This document shows positions 16,103 to 24,294 of a DNA stretch of 64,000 nucleotides, piece after piece. The stretch comes from Clostridiales bacterium (lineage in GTDB: Bacteria; Bacteroidota; Bacteroidia; Bacteroidales; Muribaculaceae), in NCBI GenBank assembly GCA_023666645.1, contig JAMPBP010000001.1, positions 989,516-1,053,515 on the forward strand, written 5' to 3'. The notes beneath the pieces were generated by a model. The model was given only the letters and a program-made list of their open reading frames with translations, did not search any database and was not told the origin of the DNA. The position numbers were made by a program, and so were the translations under genes. Each line of letters opens with the position of its first letter. Within the stretch, counting starts at the first letter, position 1.

Positions 16103-19100
16103 TTACAGCAGGGCGGCGAATGGGTCGTCGGGGTCGCTTGCGCGTGCGTCACTGTTATTGCCGGTGGTAGTGTTGATGCTGTTAGTACTGCTGTTGCTGC
16201 CGAGGTGCCAGTGTATGAGGCTGCGGCCTTGGGCTATGAGACTGTCGGGGCCGGTGGGTAGCAGTGTGGGTTGCTCCGTGTCATCGGTAGGCAGTGTGGC
16301 TGTGAGCTTGCCATTGGTGAGATCAAACAGTAGCAGGTGGTTATGTGCGTCGGCAGTGACGAGCATATTGTGTCTCGGTGATATCCATGCCGAGAAGGTT
16401 AAGTCGGTAAGGTCGGGAGCAATGAGCAATGTATCGATGGTGCCGTTGGGGAGGTTGATCCGGCCTATGGGGGCGGCATAATCGTAGCGGCGCACGTAGA
16501 GGTTGCCGGTTGTCGGGTCGTAGCCGAGTAGCCGCCAGTCGCCGCGTAGCGGCCCTTTTTCGTTGGGGGTAAACTCGCGGGATGTGACCTTGGGCGAGAG
16601 CATGGTGGATAGGTCTATGATGAGATGGTCTCCATAATCGTTTATGGCGTAGAGCGTTTTACCATCGGGACCGGCATATAGGTATCGGTGGTCGCCCAAT
16701 ATGTCGAAGTCATCGGCAATCTCTGTGTCGCCAATGATGATGCGCCCCTTGCCATTCCAGTGGTCGGCGGCATAGAAACAGAGCGTTGACCCGATGAATA
16801 GAGGGTTTGAAGGGTGAGCCGCCATGTTGTCGGTGCCCATGACCATGCGCTCCTGTGTGGTGGCGTGGCTGATATCCCATGAGACGACGAGTCCATTCTC
16901 GCACATTATTGCTGCCATGGTGCCGTCGGGCGATAGCGCCACATGTTTCACTGAGGTTGTGAATGGAGGTGTGTGTGGATAGTTGTCGATGGTGGGGAGG
17001 GTGATGACATTGCTCGCCACAATTTTCAAGGTTTCGATGTCATAGAGGGTGCAGTAGGCTATGTCATCGTCGTTGTCGATGATGAGGAGCCGATGTAGCG
17101 AAGCTGTGGTGAGCCTCCATTTATTGTGGCGTATGAGCCTCGTGTGGGTAATGGTGCAGTCACCGGTCACGACTGTGTTGCTTTCAAGGTAGCGGGCATA
17201 TTGACGGGTGAATGTCGATTGTGCTATCGGAGCATAGAGTTGCAGCGTTGAGGCTTCTGATTTTGAAAAGTTGTAACGCTCAATAATGAGATCACGCCTG
17301 GTATCACAACCGGGAAGTGCCTTATAGGCGTCGGTAAAGTCCAGTTGCAGTCCATGGAGCATTCCGGCCGCTATCTTGGCGTTGCAGAATGCATCGTCGG
17401 TGAGTAGTTGGACAGCTTCGTCGTCATATCCCAGATTTGTGAGCAACCAGGGGCGCAGTTCAAGCGAACGCTTGGAGGTGACACGATTACTGTCGCTGAA
17501 ATAGTCAAGTGCAAGCGACAGCACACGCTTCTTCATGTCTGAGCCGAGGAACGCATCGAGGGAGTCGCTCACGATGTTGTTGTAGAGCGTGTTGTAGACA
17601 CCGTTGGAGCTGCGTCCACACACCATGACCGACCTCAACCTGTGGTAAAGACCGGGCCACAGGGCCAATGGAATGGCCGGGGTGGTGCCCTCACAGATGA
17701 TTTGGTGTCCGAATGAATTATTCAGTTGATTGAAGAGTTGTGTGTCGAGGGCAAGGATTTCGAGCAGTTCGTCGTCGGTGACACCGCTGGGCATGTACAG
17801 CAACAGTGCAATGGCGAGCCTGGCAAAGAGCGGATGGTTGTTGACCGGGTCGGTAACTGATTCCCAGAAGAATGTGAGAGCCTGGGCAGTATCGGATGGC
17901 AGTGCCGGTGGAGAGTCCCAGTGGTGTAACGAGGCCATACGGTCGACCATAATCTCAAACATCTGAGGCAGTGGGGTGGGGGCACACTCGAGGGTGTTGG
18001 CCAAATACTGCTGTTGCGACTCTGAGAGCTGTCGGCCCATTTCCTGTAACCGCGTCATGACAAAGCTGTGGACCTGGACCGCGGGAATCGGTGGAAGTTT
18101 CAACCGGCTGTGGGTGGCATTGATTGTGGCGGTGATGTCACGGTCTTCGGCACAAAGAATGACTTTCAGAGAAGGAGCCTTGAGAACCGATGGCAGCCAT
18201 GCCAGTGAGAACAGTTCGTCATCGGCCGGGAGTTTGTCGACATTGGTGAAAGCAATGAGCTTCACCGCGGACGAAGGCTCAGAGAGCAGGTCTCTGATTT
18301 TTTTTGAAAGTTCACCGAAGTCAGAGGTGTCATCACGCTCGCCGTTGAGCATGAAAAGCATGGACTGCAGAAGCGCGATGCCTGATACCGAGCGACGTGA
18401 GATAGCGGCATGAAGCACGATGGCACTCCCGTCGTTGCAAAATCTATGGGATATGAGAGCACCGGAGTCGTTGGCCTCGCTGCCGTCGATGAGTACAACG
18501 CGGTTGTCGCGAAGATGATCGGCGAGCAGGCTGTCGCGGCCCGAAAGCATAGGATGATTGATGGCGCGGGCCACTGATTCGTTGCGCTGCAGGAGCAGTT
18601 CCTCAGTAAAGTCGTCAAGATGCTTATAGCGATTCATCTCGCTGGTAGCTGTCTCGGCCAGCAGTGTGGTCATCTTCTCGACAAAGAGGTCATCGATAGC
18701 CCCGCTGTCGTAGTCGTCAAACGATGTGTTGATTTCCATTGTGGCCTCGGGACCTACTATCTCCTTGACACGTTTTGTAAGCTCGTCCTGACGCTCTTGT
18801 GAGGCTGAATAAATGGAGGCAGCTTTGGCGGGAATATCGTTGAGCCGTCGGTGGTACAGCAGCGTAGTGTCGCAAGCCCGGGTGTTTTCAAAAAGTCCTT
18901 TCTGAATCTCACGTTCGGTAGCCGACAGCCGGTACTGCTCCCTGAACTCGGGGTGTAGGCAAGCGTATGTGTCGAAAATTCTCTCACATTCAGCACGCTG
19001 TGACTCGGTTGTCAGCGATAGAGGCAACAGGCACATCAACGGCTCCATGGAGTTCTCATCGAGCCTGTAACAGGCCCGTAGAGTCTGTGTATCAGCAGAA

Positions 19101-19435
19101 TATTCCTGTGAGATGTGATTGAACAACTCAACGGGAAGATGGTCGGGTAAAGGTATCCACCCATATCGTTGCCCACTGAGTATGAGTAGGTTGGGGCGTG
19201 GTGAAATGTTGCGGCAGCGCTCCACCTCGGCCAGACATATGTCGAGTGTGAGATTATTGGCTGTTTGCTGGGCTGTGATGCCCCACCTCAGATCGATGGC
19301 CTCGAAACGCCAGTCGTTCATGGCACACAGCCGGCGCACAGCGGGAAATACGCGACTTTGTAGTAAAGTGCGCTCGCGCTGCATGTCGGCAAATGTGGAG
19401 CTGATGAAAACTCTTATAACCCTGAGTGATCTCAT
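16103..19435 (-). CDS. DUF4062 / STAND-like protein with degenerate P-loop and beta-propeller tail
   Basis: This gene encodes 1110 residues with no signal peptide or membrane segment. The N-terminus (VIRVFISSTFADMQRER through IDLRWGI and LILSGQRYGWIP) is a DUF4062 domain, the TIR-like module seen in TEP1, NPHP3 and NWD1. From about residue 290 it resembles a NACHT/AAA unit: SGRDSLLADHLRDN, then LIDGSEANDSGALI where a Walker A should be. The glycine-rich loop and its Lys are gone. A Walker B-like LIAFTNVDKL follows. Next come a winged-helix-like part (ARLAIALLLYMPSGVTDDEL) and, from about residue 770, WD40/propeller-like strands (SPDGTMAAIM, GDHRYLYAGPDG, SPRHNMLVTADAHNHLLLFD). This is the layout of bacterial NLR-like proteins, some of which defend against phage. 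Here ATP binding is doubtful and the role is unknown. It is the last gene of a four-gene operon. Confidence 0.75.
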   Translation of the reverse strand: MRSLRVIRVFISSTFADMQRERTLLQSRVFPAVRRLCAMNDWRFEAIDLRWGITAQQTANNLTLDICLAEVERCRNISPRPNLLILSGQRYGWIPLPDHLPVELFNHISQEYSADTQTLRACYRLDENSMEPLMCLLPLSLTTESQRAECERIFDTYACLHPEFREQYRLSATEREIQKGLFENTRACDTTLLYHRRLNDIPAKAASIYSASQERQDELTKRVKEIVGPEATMEINTSFDDYDSGAIDDLFVEKMTTLLAETATSEMNRYKHLDDFTEELLLQRNESVARAINHPMLSGRDSLLADHLRDNRVVLIDGSEANDSGALISHRFCNDGSAIVLHAAISRRSVSGIALLQSMLFMLNGERDDTSDFGELSKKIRDLLSEPSSAVKLIAFTNVDKLPADDELFSLAWLPSVLKAPSLKVILCAEDRDITATINATHSRLKLPPIPAVQVHSFVMTRLQEMGRQLSESQQQYLANTLECAPTPLPQMFEIMVDRMASLHHWDSPPALPSDTAQALTFFWESVTDPVNNHPLFARLAIALLLYMPSGVTDDELLEILALDTQLFNQLNNSFGHQIICEGTTPAIPLALWPGLYHRLRSVMVCGRSSNGVYNTLYNNIVSDSLDAFLGSDMKKRVLSLALDYFSDSNRVTSKRSLELRPWLLTNLGYDDEAVQLLTDDAFCNAKIAAGMLHGLQLDFTDAYKALPGCDTRRDLIIERYNFSKSEASTLQLYAPIAQSTFTRQYARYLESNTVVTGDCTITHTRLIRHNKWRLTTASLHRLLIIDNDDDIAYCTLYDIETLKIVASNVITLPTIDNYPHTPPFTTSVKHVALSPDGTMAAIMCENGLVVSWDISHATTQERMVMGTDNMAAHPSNPLFIGSTLCFYAADHWNGKGRIIIGDTEIADDFDILGDHRYLYAGPDGKTLYAINDYGDHLIIDLSTMLSPKVTSREFTPNEKGPLRGDWRLLGYDPTTGNLYVRRYDYAAPIGRINLPNGTIDTLLIAPDLTDLTFSAWISPRHNMLVTADAHNHLLLFDLTNGKLTATLPTDDTEQPTLLPTGPDSLIAQGRSLIHWHLGSNSSTNSINTTTGNNSDARASDPDDPFAALL

Positions 19436-19485
19436 TGAACGATAGTGAGATGGTAGAAGTAGGGAATCATGTGCGATGAGTCCTT

Positions 19486-20616
19486 TTATATATAGGCCAC
19501 AAACTGATTGTCAGTGTTGCGGATAAAGATACCTCGTTTTGTGACTTCGTAGTCGGCAAGCTCCCCTTCAACGGGAATTGCATCAAGAATCCTGAGAGTG
19601 TCGGGATCGACAACCAGGATTGAATTGTCGGTTGTCTTGAAGACAAGCCGCAGGCCATCGGTTTTCACTTCATCGAGCGTGAGGTCGACATCGAGTTTCT
19701 TCTCCTCCCATTTCATTGTGTCGAGGTCAATGACTACAATGTCACCGTTACGGCCACCGAGATAAGCTTTATTGCCAATGACGGTGCCACAGAAGCACAA
19801 TGGTTCAATCCAGTCGGTATCAAGCAGTAGTTGGTGGGTGACAAAGTCAAACACCACAATATGGTGGTCGCCGGCTGAACTCAACATCAAGGGCGTTTTC
19901 CCGGGCCGCTCAATAATCTTGATAAAATATATGTAGCACTGAGGGTGATGGGCATGCACGGGATAGGAGGGGTCGATCAGAGAGTCGAAAATCTCAAATG
20001 CCTTGGCATCCTCATCCTCGTCGGGCGGCAAGACGTTGATAACGCCTACCGAGCGGTTTCCGTGGGAACTGCTGTTATTGTTAGGTCGCATGGCATTCCT
20101 CACAACTTCCATGTACCGGCTGTTGAAGGTAAATGTGTTGGGGTCGCCCGGTTTGACCGACAGGTCAAAGGTATAGATTGTACCCATGCGGGCAATGGCG
20201 AGCCATTGCTTCCCACCTGAGTATAGGATGTCATATACAAAGGGTTCGGAATCGAGAATCTCGAGCGACATATATGTGGTAATCTCGGTAGGGCCCACTT
20301 CACACAGGTCGGGTTGGCCGTCGATGTAGAATTCGGGCGAGAGAATGCGTTGCACATCTGTGGCCATTCCACCTACCTTGGAGTTGGGCTCGGTTGAGCA
20401 CCAGGCAAGAATCTGGTTCTCTTCATTGGGGTTGTCGCCAAAGGCAAGGAGTTGGTTTCCTCGTGCTTTGATCTGTTTTACAGGGGCACCCATGAATCCG
20501 ATGGGCATGGCTGGTCCCGTTGGATCTATTTTGGCCAGCAGTCCGTCGGTTCGTCCGAAGTACAAAGTATCTTCGTCACGTGCGATTGTAGAAATGTTGG
20601 GAAGTTTTGTCGGCAT
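19486..20616 (-). CDS. Cytoplasmic beta-propeller protein, hypothetical
   Basis: This gene encodes 376 residues from MPTKLPNIST. A longer frame reaches 20730 but would overlap the GH127 gene by 91 bases, so 20616, 23 bases after that gene, is preferred. The sequence is a series of beta-blade-like repeats (EDTLYFGRTDGLLAKID, WLAIARMGTIYTFDLS, KAYLGGRNGDIVVIDLDT, LRLVFKTTDNSILVVDPDT) like WD40 or PQQ-type propellers, with an acidic insert near residue 210 (LPPDEDEDAKAF). There is no signal peptide, so it should stay in the cytoplasm and probably serves in protein binding. It sits 50 bases before the DUF4062/STAND-like gene, whose own tail is propeller-like, which suggests the two products work together. 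Confidence 0.75.
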   Translation of the reverse strand: MPTKLPNISTIARDEDTLYFGRTDGLLAKIDPTGPAMPIGFMGAPVKQIKARGNQLLAFGDNPNEENQILAWCSTEPNSKVGGMATDVQRILSPEFYIDGQPDLCEVGPTEITTYMSLEILDSEPFVYDILYSGGKQWLAIARMGTIYTFDLSVKPGDPNTFTFNSRYMEVVRNAMRPNNNSSSHGNRSVGVINVLPPDEDEDAKAFEIFDSLIDPSYPVHAHHPQCYIYFIKIIERPGKTPLMLSSAGDHHIVVFDFVTHQLLLDTDWIEPLCFCGTVIGNKAYLGGRNGDIVVIDLDTMKWEEKKLDVDLTLDEVKTDGLRLVFKTTDNSILVVDPDTLRILDAIPVEGELADYEVTKRGIFIRNTDNQFVAYI

Positions 20617-20639
20617 GGTATTAAGGTTGTTACGGTGTT

Positions 20640-22637
20640 TCAAGGCATAGGTGTCGATGTGGTGGGTCGTGAGGCAGACAGCTCCTGGGGGAGCCATACT
20701 GCCATGTTTCCGGCACCACGGTGCACCCACGCATAATAGGGAATCAGTGTGAGATGTACATCGGTGGCTATGATGCGCCCGTTGTCGTCATATCCGAGAG
20801 TCTGTGCATCGGTCGAGATTGTGTTTATGCCACAGAGCAAGTCGGGGCGTGACTCGACGGTAAACCGTGGCTTGCGGTTCATGATGACGCTGAGCACGTC
20901 AAAGTCGTTGTCGGGCCATTCGGCACAGTAGACAATGGGGCCGCGCTCGATGGCTATGCGTCCGCGGTCGGCTTCAACCAGGTTATTGGCCTGGACTGTG
21001 CGTGGTTCCATGTCGAGATGGAGACTCACTTTATCACCTTTTTTCCACTTGCGGTCGATGGTAAAGTAGCCGTTCTCGATGGAACTTTCAACGGGCGTGC
21101 CGTTTACAGTGACCGTATAGGACATACACTTATCATCAGTGTAGCTGTACAAGTCACCGGGTACCGGGATATTGCGTGCCCAGCCCGGAATGCGTATCTT
21201 CAGTGCAAAGTCGCCGGTCTTGTTCTTGTCGACGGTGATGTCTATATCGCCATTCCATGGATACGATGTAGACTGTGAGAGTTCCACTTTCTTGCCATCG
21301 ACATCGAGGGTGGCGTTGTTGTCCATGAACAGATTGACATAAACGTCGCGGTTTTTGACAGCATAGACATATCCGGGAACTGATGGAATGAAACGGCATA
21401 AATTTGAGGGGCAGCATGCACAACCAAACCATGGCTGGCGCTGGTGCTGACCCATGCTCTCGAGTGGATTGGGGTAGAAAAATGACCCACCGTCAAGACT
21501 CATGCCCGAGATGAGTCCGTTGTAGAGAGTACGTTCCAGCACGTCATAATACTTGGCATCGCCATGGAGCAAGAACAAGCGGTGGTTCACATAGACATTC
21601 CCTATGGCGGCACATGTCTCACAGTAGGCCGACATGTTGGGCAGCTCATAATTTTTGCCAAAAGCCTCGCCGGCGCTTGTGGATCCGATACCACCGGTGA
21701 TGTACATCTTTTTGTTGACGATGTTGTCCCATATACGGTCAATGGCATTGATGTAGGCCGAGTCGCCGGTGAGAGCTGCCACATCGGCCATTCCTGAATA
21801 CATATACACGGCACGCACAGCGTGTCCCACGGCTTCGTCCTGCTCGACTACAGGCTTGTGCGCTTGACTGTACTGGTCGGTGCGTGAGGTATAGCCTCGC
21901 TTGTCAAGGAAGAATTTGGCCTGGTCGAGATATTTCCTGTCGCCTGTGACGAGATATAATTTGGCAAGTGCCATCTCGGCAATCTGGTGGCCGGGAACTC
22001 GCACCACCTGATCTGGACCATCTCCTATCTCTCGGCACACACAGTCGGCATACCTAATGGCTATATCAAGGAAGTTGCGCTTGCCTGTAGCCTGATAGTG
22101 GGCTATGGCGCCCTCAACCATATGGCCCAGGTTATAGAACTCGTGGGAGAGGTTCTCAACGGCTTCCCACCGCCGGTTGCCGGCCCATGCGTGGGGGTGG
22201 CGTGGATTTTGTGTGCGGCTTGTGTAGAGATAGCCGTCAGGTTCCTGGGCAGCGGCCACGATGGCGAGTACACTGTCGATGTAGTGGTCGAGGTGTGGGT
22301 CGGGATAAGTTTGCATCAGGTAACTGGCTCCTTCGATGGTTTTGTAGACATCAGTGTCATCGAAAGAGAATCCTTCGACCTTGAATGTGTCACAAGGATT
22401 GGCTGCCCTCACGAAATTTTCGTAACGGCCCGTTTCCTCACACTTGCTGAAAGCCAGCGGTATTGTCACCTCGCGGGAGGCCTCGAGACGTTGGCCCCAG
22501 AAATTGTCGGTGATTTTTACTGATGTGAATGGCACCGGGTCAATCGGGTAGCCGTGGCGTAGCACAGGGCTCTTGGCATTGATATGTATGGCGGCAGTGA
22601 TGACTGTCGCAAAAAGCAGTGATGCGAGTCTTTTCAT
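20640..22637 (-). CDS. GH127-family glycosidase (DUF1680), beta-L-arabinofuranosidase-like
   Basis: This gene encodes 665 residues with a signal peptide (MKRLASLLFATVITAAIHINA). It has the whole GH127 domain: VPFTSVKITDNFWGQRLE at the start, EGASYLMQTYPDP, QEPDGYLYTSRT, ENLSHEFYNLGHMVEGAIAHY, GHAVRAVYMYSGMAD, and the zinc-cysteine site made of AYCETCAAIGN plus CACCPSNLCR. In the characterised family member HypBA1 a zinc-bound Cys is the nucleophile. Such enzymes remove L-arabinofuranose from plant glycans; other substrates are known in the wider clan. It is probably periplasmic. The phosphodiesterase lipoprotein gene lies 18 bases upstream. There is no SusC/D pair, so this is not a classical polysaccharide utilisation locus. 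Confidence 0.92.
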   Translation of the reverse strand: MKRLASLLFATVITAAIHINAKSPVLRHGYPIDPVPFTSVKITDNFWGQRLEASREVTIPLAFSKCEETGRYENFVRAANPCDTFKVEGFSFDDTDVYKTIEGASYLMQTYPDPHLDHYIDSVLAIVAAAQEPDGYLYTSRTQNPRHPHAWAGNRRWEAVENLSHEFYNLGHMVEGAIAHYQATGKRNFLDIAIRYADCVCREIGDGPDQVVRVPGHQIAEMALAKLYLVTGDRKYLDQAKFFLDKRGYTSRTDQYSQAHKPVVEQDEAVGHAVRAVYMYSGMADVAALTGDSAYINAIDRIWDNIVNKKMYITGGIGSTSAGEAFGKNYELPNMSAYCETCAAIGNVYVNHRLFLLHGDAKYYDVLERTLYNGLISGMSLDGGSFFYPNPLESMGQHQRQPWFGCACCPSNLCRFIPSVPGYVYAVKNRDVYVNLFMDNNATLDVDGKKVELSQSTSYPWNGDIDITVDKNKTGDFALKIRIPGWARNIPVPGDLYSYTDDKCMSYTVTVNGTPVESSIENGYFTIDRKWKKGDKVSLHLDMEPRTVQANNLVEADRGRIAIERGPIVYCAEWPDNDFDVLSVIMNRKPRFTVESRPDLLCGINTISTDAQTLGYDDNGRIIATDVHLTLIPYYAWVHRGAGNMAVWLPQELSASRPTTSTPMP

Positions 22638-22655
22638 GGATAGCCTTGTAGTTGC

Positions 22656-23510
22656 TTATTGAGCTGAGAGAATATTGGCGAGGGCCGGCAGATTGTCAAC
22701 ACCGATAATGTCAACACCGGCTGCAAGCTGTGTGCGTGTCCAGGCCTCGGTGTCGGGTGCTCCCCAGAAACGTATCATCTTTCCCTCGTTATGTGCACGT
22801 GTTATAAGATCGTTGAGAATGTCGAGCTGGTCCTGGGGCATCTCTCCTTCTCCGTTCCATGAGAGGAACGATTGGTAGTTGTCGCTCACTACCGGCATGA
22901 GCGATGCGGGATTGCCATTACCCATGTCGCTGAATTTTCCATCGAGGAAGGCATAGCGCGTGGTTTTCTGCATGGGGAGCGTCTCCAATGGACGTGAGCC
23001 TGAGAAGAACAGCAGTATAGGACCTTGGGTCACGTTGCCAAGTGTGTCGACCGATGTGAACATGGAGGCATTCTCTTCAAGTACCGGTCTCAGATGGTTG
23101 TAGAAGTTGTCACCGTCACGCTTGATGTCGATCATGAGCATGAATGGACGGTCGGACCCGGCATACACGCTGCCACCGTTGCTTCTGATGCGTTCAAACA
23201 GAGGGTTGAGATATAAATCCTCAAGGTTGCGGTAGGCAGCGGTGTCTTCGGGTAAATCGTGGGCTACCACCATGCGGCCGTCAACGAGGTAGCAGTCGGC
23301 CTCCACGCAGTTGAATCCCAGCTCGAGAGCTTCCATGAGTGGGCGCTCATGGGCGTAATCGTTGTGGGAAAACGCATTGTAGAAGGGTGTTGTGATGTTG
23401 TCGGTGGCTACAGCCGAGGCTTCGGTGGAGTTGGCGCTGTTACCTGATTTACCGGTGCATGCAGATAGCATGACGAGAGGAAGGGCAAGGGTCAATAATC
23501 TTTTCATCAT
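22656..23510 (-). CDS. Lipoprotein phosphodiesterase, AIM6 / PI-PLC-like
   Basis: This gene encodes 284 residues with a lipoprotein signal (MMKRLLTLALPLVMLSAC, Cys18) and a low-complexity linker. The mature part is a TIM barrel of the phosphatidylinositol-specific phospholipase C / glycerophosphodiesterase superfamily: NAFSHNDYAHERPLMEAL (first catalytic His), LGFNCVEADCYLVDGRMVVAHD (metal-binding Glu/Asp and second His), LMIDIKRDG, IRFWGAPDTEAW and VDIIGVDNLPAL. The closest type I recall is the AIM6-like group, whose substrate is unclear. It would act at the cell envelope. It heads the operon that includes GH127, the propeller protein and the DUF4062/STAND-like protein. Confidence 0.85.
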   Translation of the reverse strand: MMKRLLTLALPLVMLSACTGKSGNSANSTEASAVATDNITTPFYNAFSHNDYAHERPLMEALELGFNCVEADCYLVDGRMVVAHDLPEDTAAYRNLEDLYLNPLFERIRSNGGSVYAGSDRPFMLMIDIKRDGDNFYNHLRPVLEENASMFTSVDTLGNVTQGPILLFFSGSRPLETLPMQKTTRYAFLDGKFSDMGNGNPASLMPVVSDNYQSFLSWNGEGEMPQDQLDILNDLITRAHNEGKMIRFWGAPDTEAWTRTQLAAGVDIIGVDNLPALANILSAQ

Positions 23511-23569
23511 GGTACTTTATTGAAGTTTCGCTGTCGAAACTATAGGTTAGAGATTTCAAGTTTCAGCAA

Positions 23570-23600
23570 CAAAGATATTGATTGTTGCCGTTTATAACAA
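23570..23600 (-). promoter_or_regulatory. Promoter of the four-gene operon 23510-16103
   Basis: On the minus strand TTG (23600-23598), 20 bases, TATCTTTG (23577-23570). Transcription should start near 23564, about 53 bases before the first ATG. No other good promoter was found in the short gaps further down the operon. Confidence 0.75.
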
Positions 23601-23610
23601 GTACATGATG

Positions 23611-23675
23611 AAAAAAGTGAACCGCATGGCAAAGCGACACCCTTTGGCAGGCTGTGTCACAATGCCATGCGGCTC
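23611..23675 (-). terminator. Terminator of the thiol peroxidase gene
   Basis: In the minus direction a long stem (GCCGCATGGCA pairing with TGCCATGCGGT, with an inner TGACAC/GTGTCG helix) is followed by CACTTTTTTC. It lies just after tpx and just before the next promoter, cleanly separating the two units. Confidence 0.8.
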
Positions 23676-23702
23676 TAAAATGTCCTGTAGAAATGGGCGT
23701 GA

Positions 23703-24206
23703 TTATTGTTTGAGCATTTTCAGGGCAGTTTCGTAGTCGGGCTCATGTGTGATTTCATTGACGAGCTCGCGATACTTGATATTCCCATCGCGGTCAATGA
23801 TGATGACCGCGCGTGCAAGCAGCCCTTTGAGGGGGCCGTCGACTATCTCTACGCCGTAGTTGCGTGCAAATGAAGGATCGCGGAATGCCGAGGCGGGTGT
23901 CACGTTCTTGATGTCGTTGAGCGTGCAGAAACGTCCGGCGGCAAACGGCAGGTCCATCGATACACCAAGCACAACGACATCGTCCAGGCCTGAGGCTCTC
24001 TCGTTGAACTTGCGCACTGATGTAGCACACACATCGGTGTCGATGCTGGGGAAAATGTTCAGTACAATCTGCTTCCCATGAAATGTTTCAGGTGTCACAG
24101 CCTCAAGCGAGGGGGTGACAAGTTCGAAATTGGGGGCCTTGCTGCCTGCGGCAGGCACCATGCCGCCTGTGTGGCACTCTGTGCCGGCAAAATAAATTGT
24201 TTCCAT
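23703..24206 (-). CDS. tpx: Thiol peroxidase
   Basis: This gene encodes 167 residues from METIYFAG; the 14-residue upstream extension in the same frame does not match the family and is left off. It is a peroxiredoxin of the Tpx class that reduces hydrogen and alkyl peroxides using thioredoxin. It has the peroxidatic Cys in SIDTDVCATSVRKFNE (about residue 60), the resolving Cys in GRFCTLNDI (about residue 93), Arg in ARAVIIIDRDGNI, and the typical opening VPAAGSKAPNFELVTPSL. The length is normal. It is followed by a strong terminator, so it is a single-gene unit or the second gene after the thioredoxin-fold gene upstream (88-base gap). Confidence 0.95.
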   Translation of the reverse strand: METIYFAGTECHTGGMVPAAGSKAPNFELVTPSLEAVTPETFHGKQIVLNIFPSIDTDVCATSVRKFNERASGLDDVVVLGVSMDLPFAAGRFCTLNDIKNVTPASAFRDPSFARNYGVEIVDGPLKGLLARAVIIIDRDGNIKYRELVNEITHEPDYETALKMLKQ

Positions 24207-24294
24207 AGTTGTATATTCTTTTTTGTTCAAAGGGTGTGATGCACCCACCTTGTAAACGAGTGGATATTAGAAATGGTTCATTTTGCCTTTCCCG

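Noticed and set aside
20617..20730. N-terminal extension of the propeller gene
   Set aside because: The extension overlaps the end of GH127, has no family support and contains a composition unlike the rest; the ATG at 20616 is better placed.
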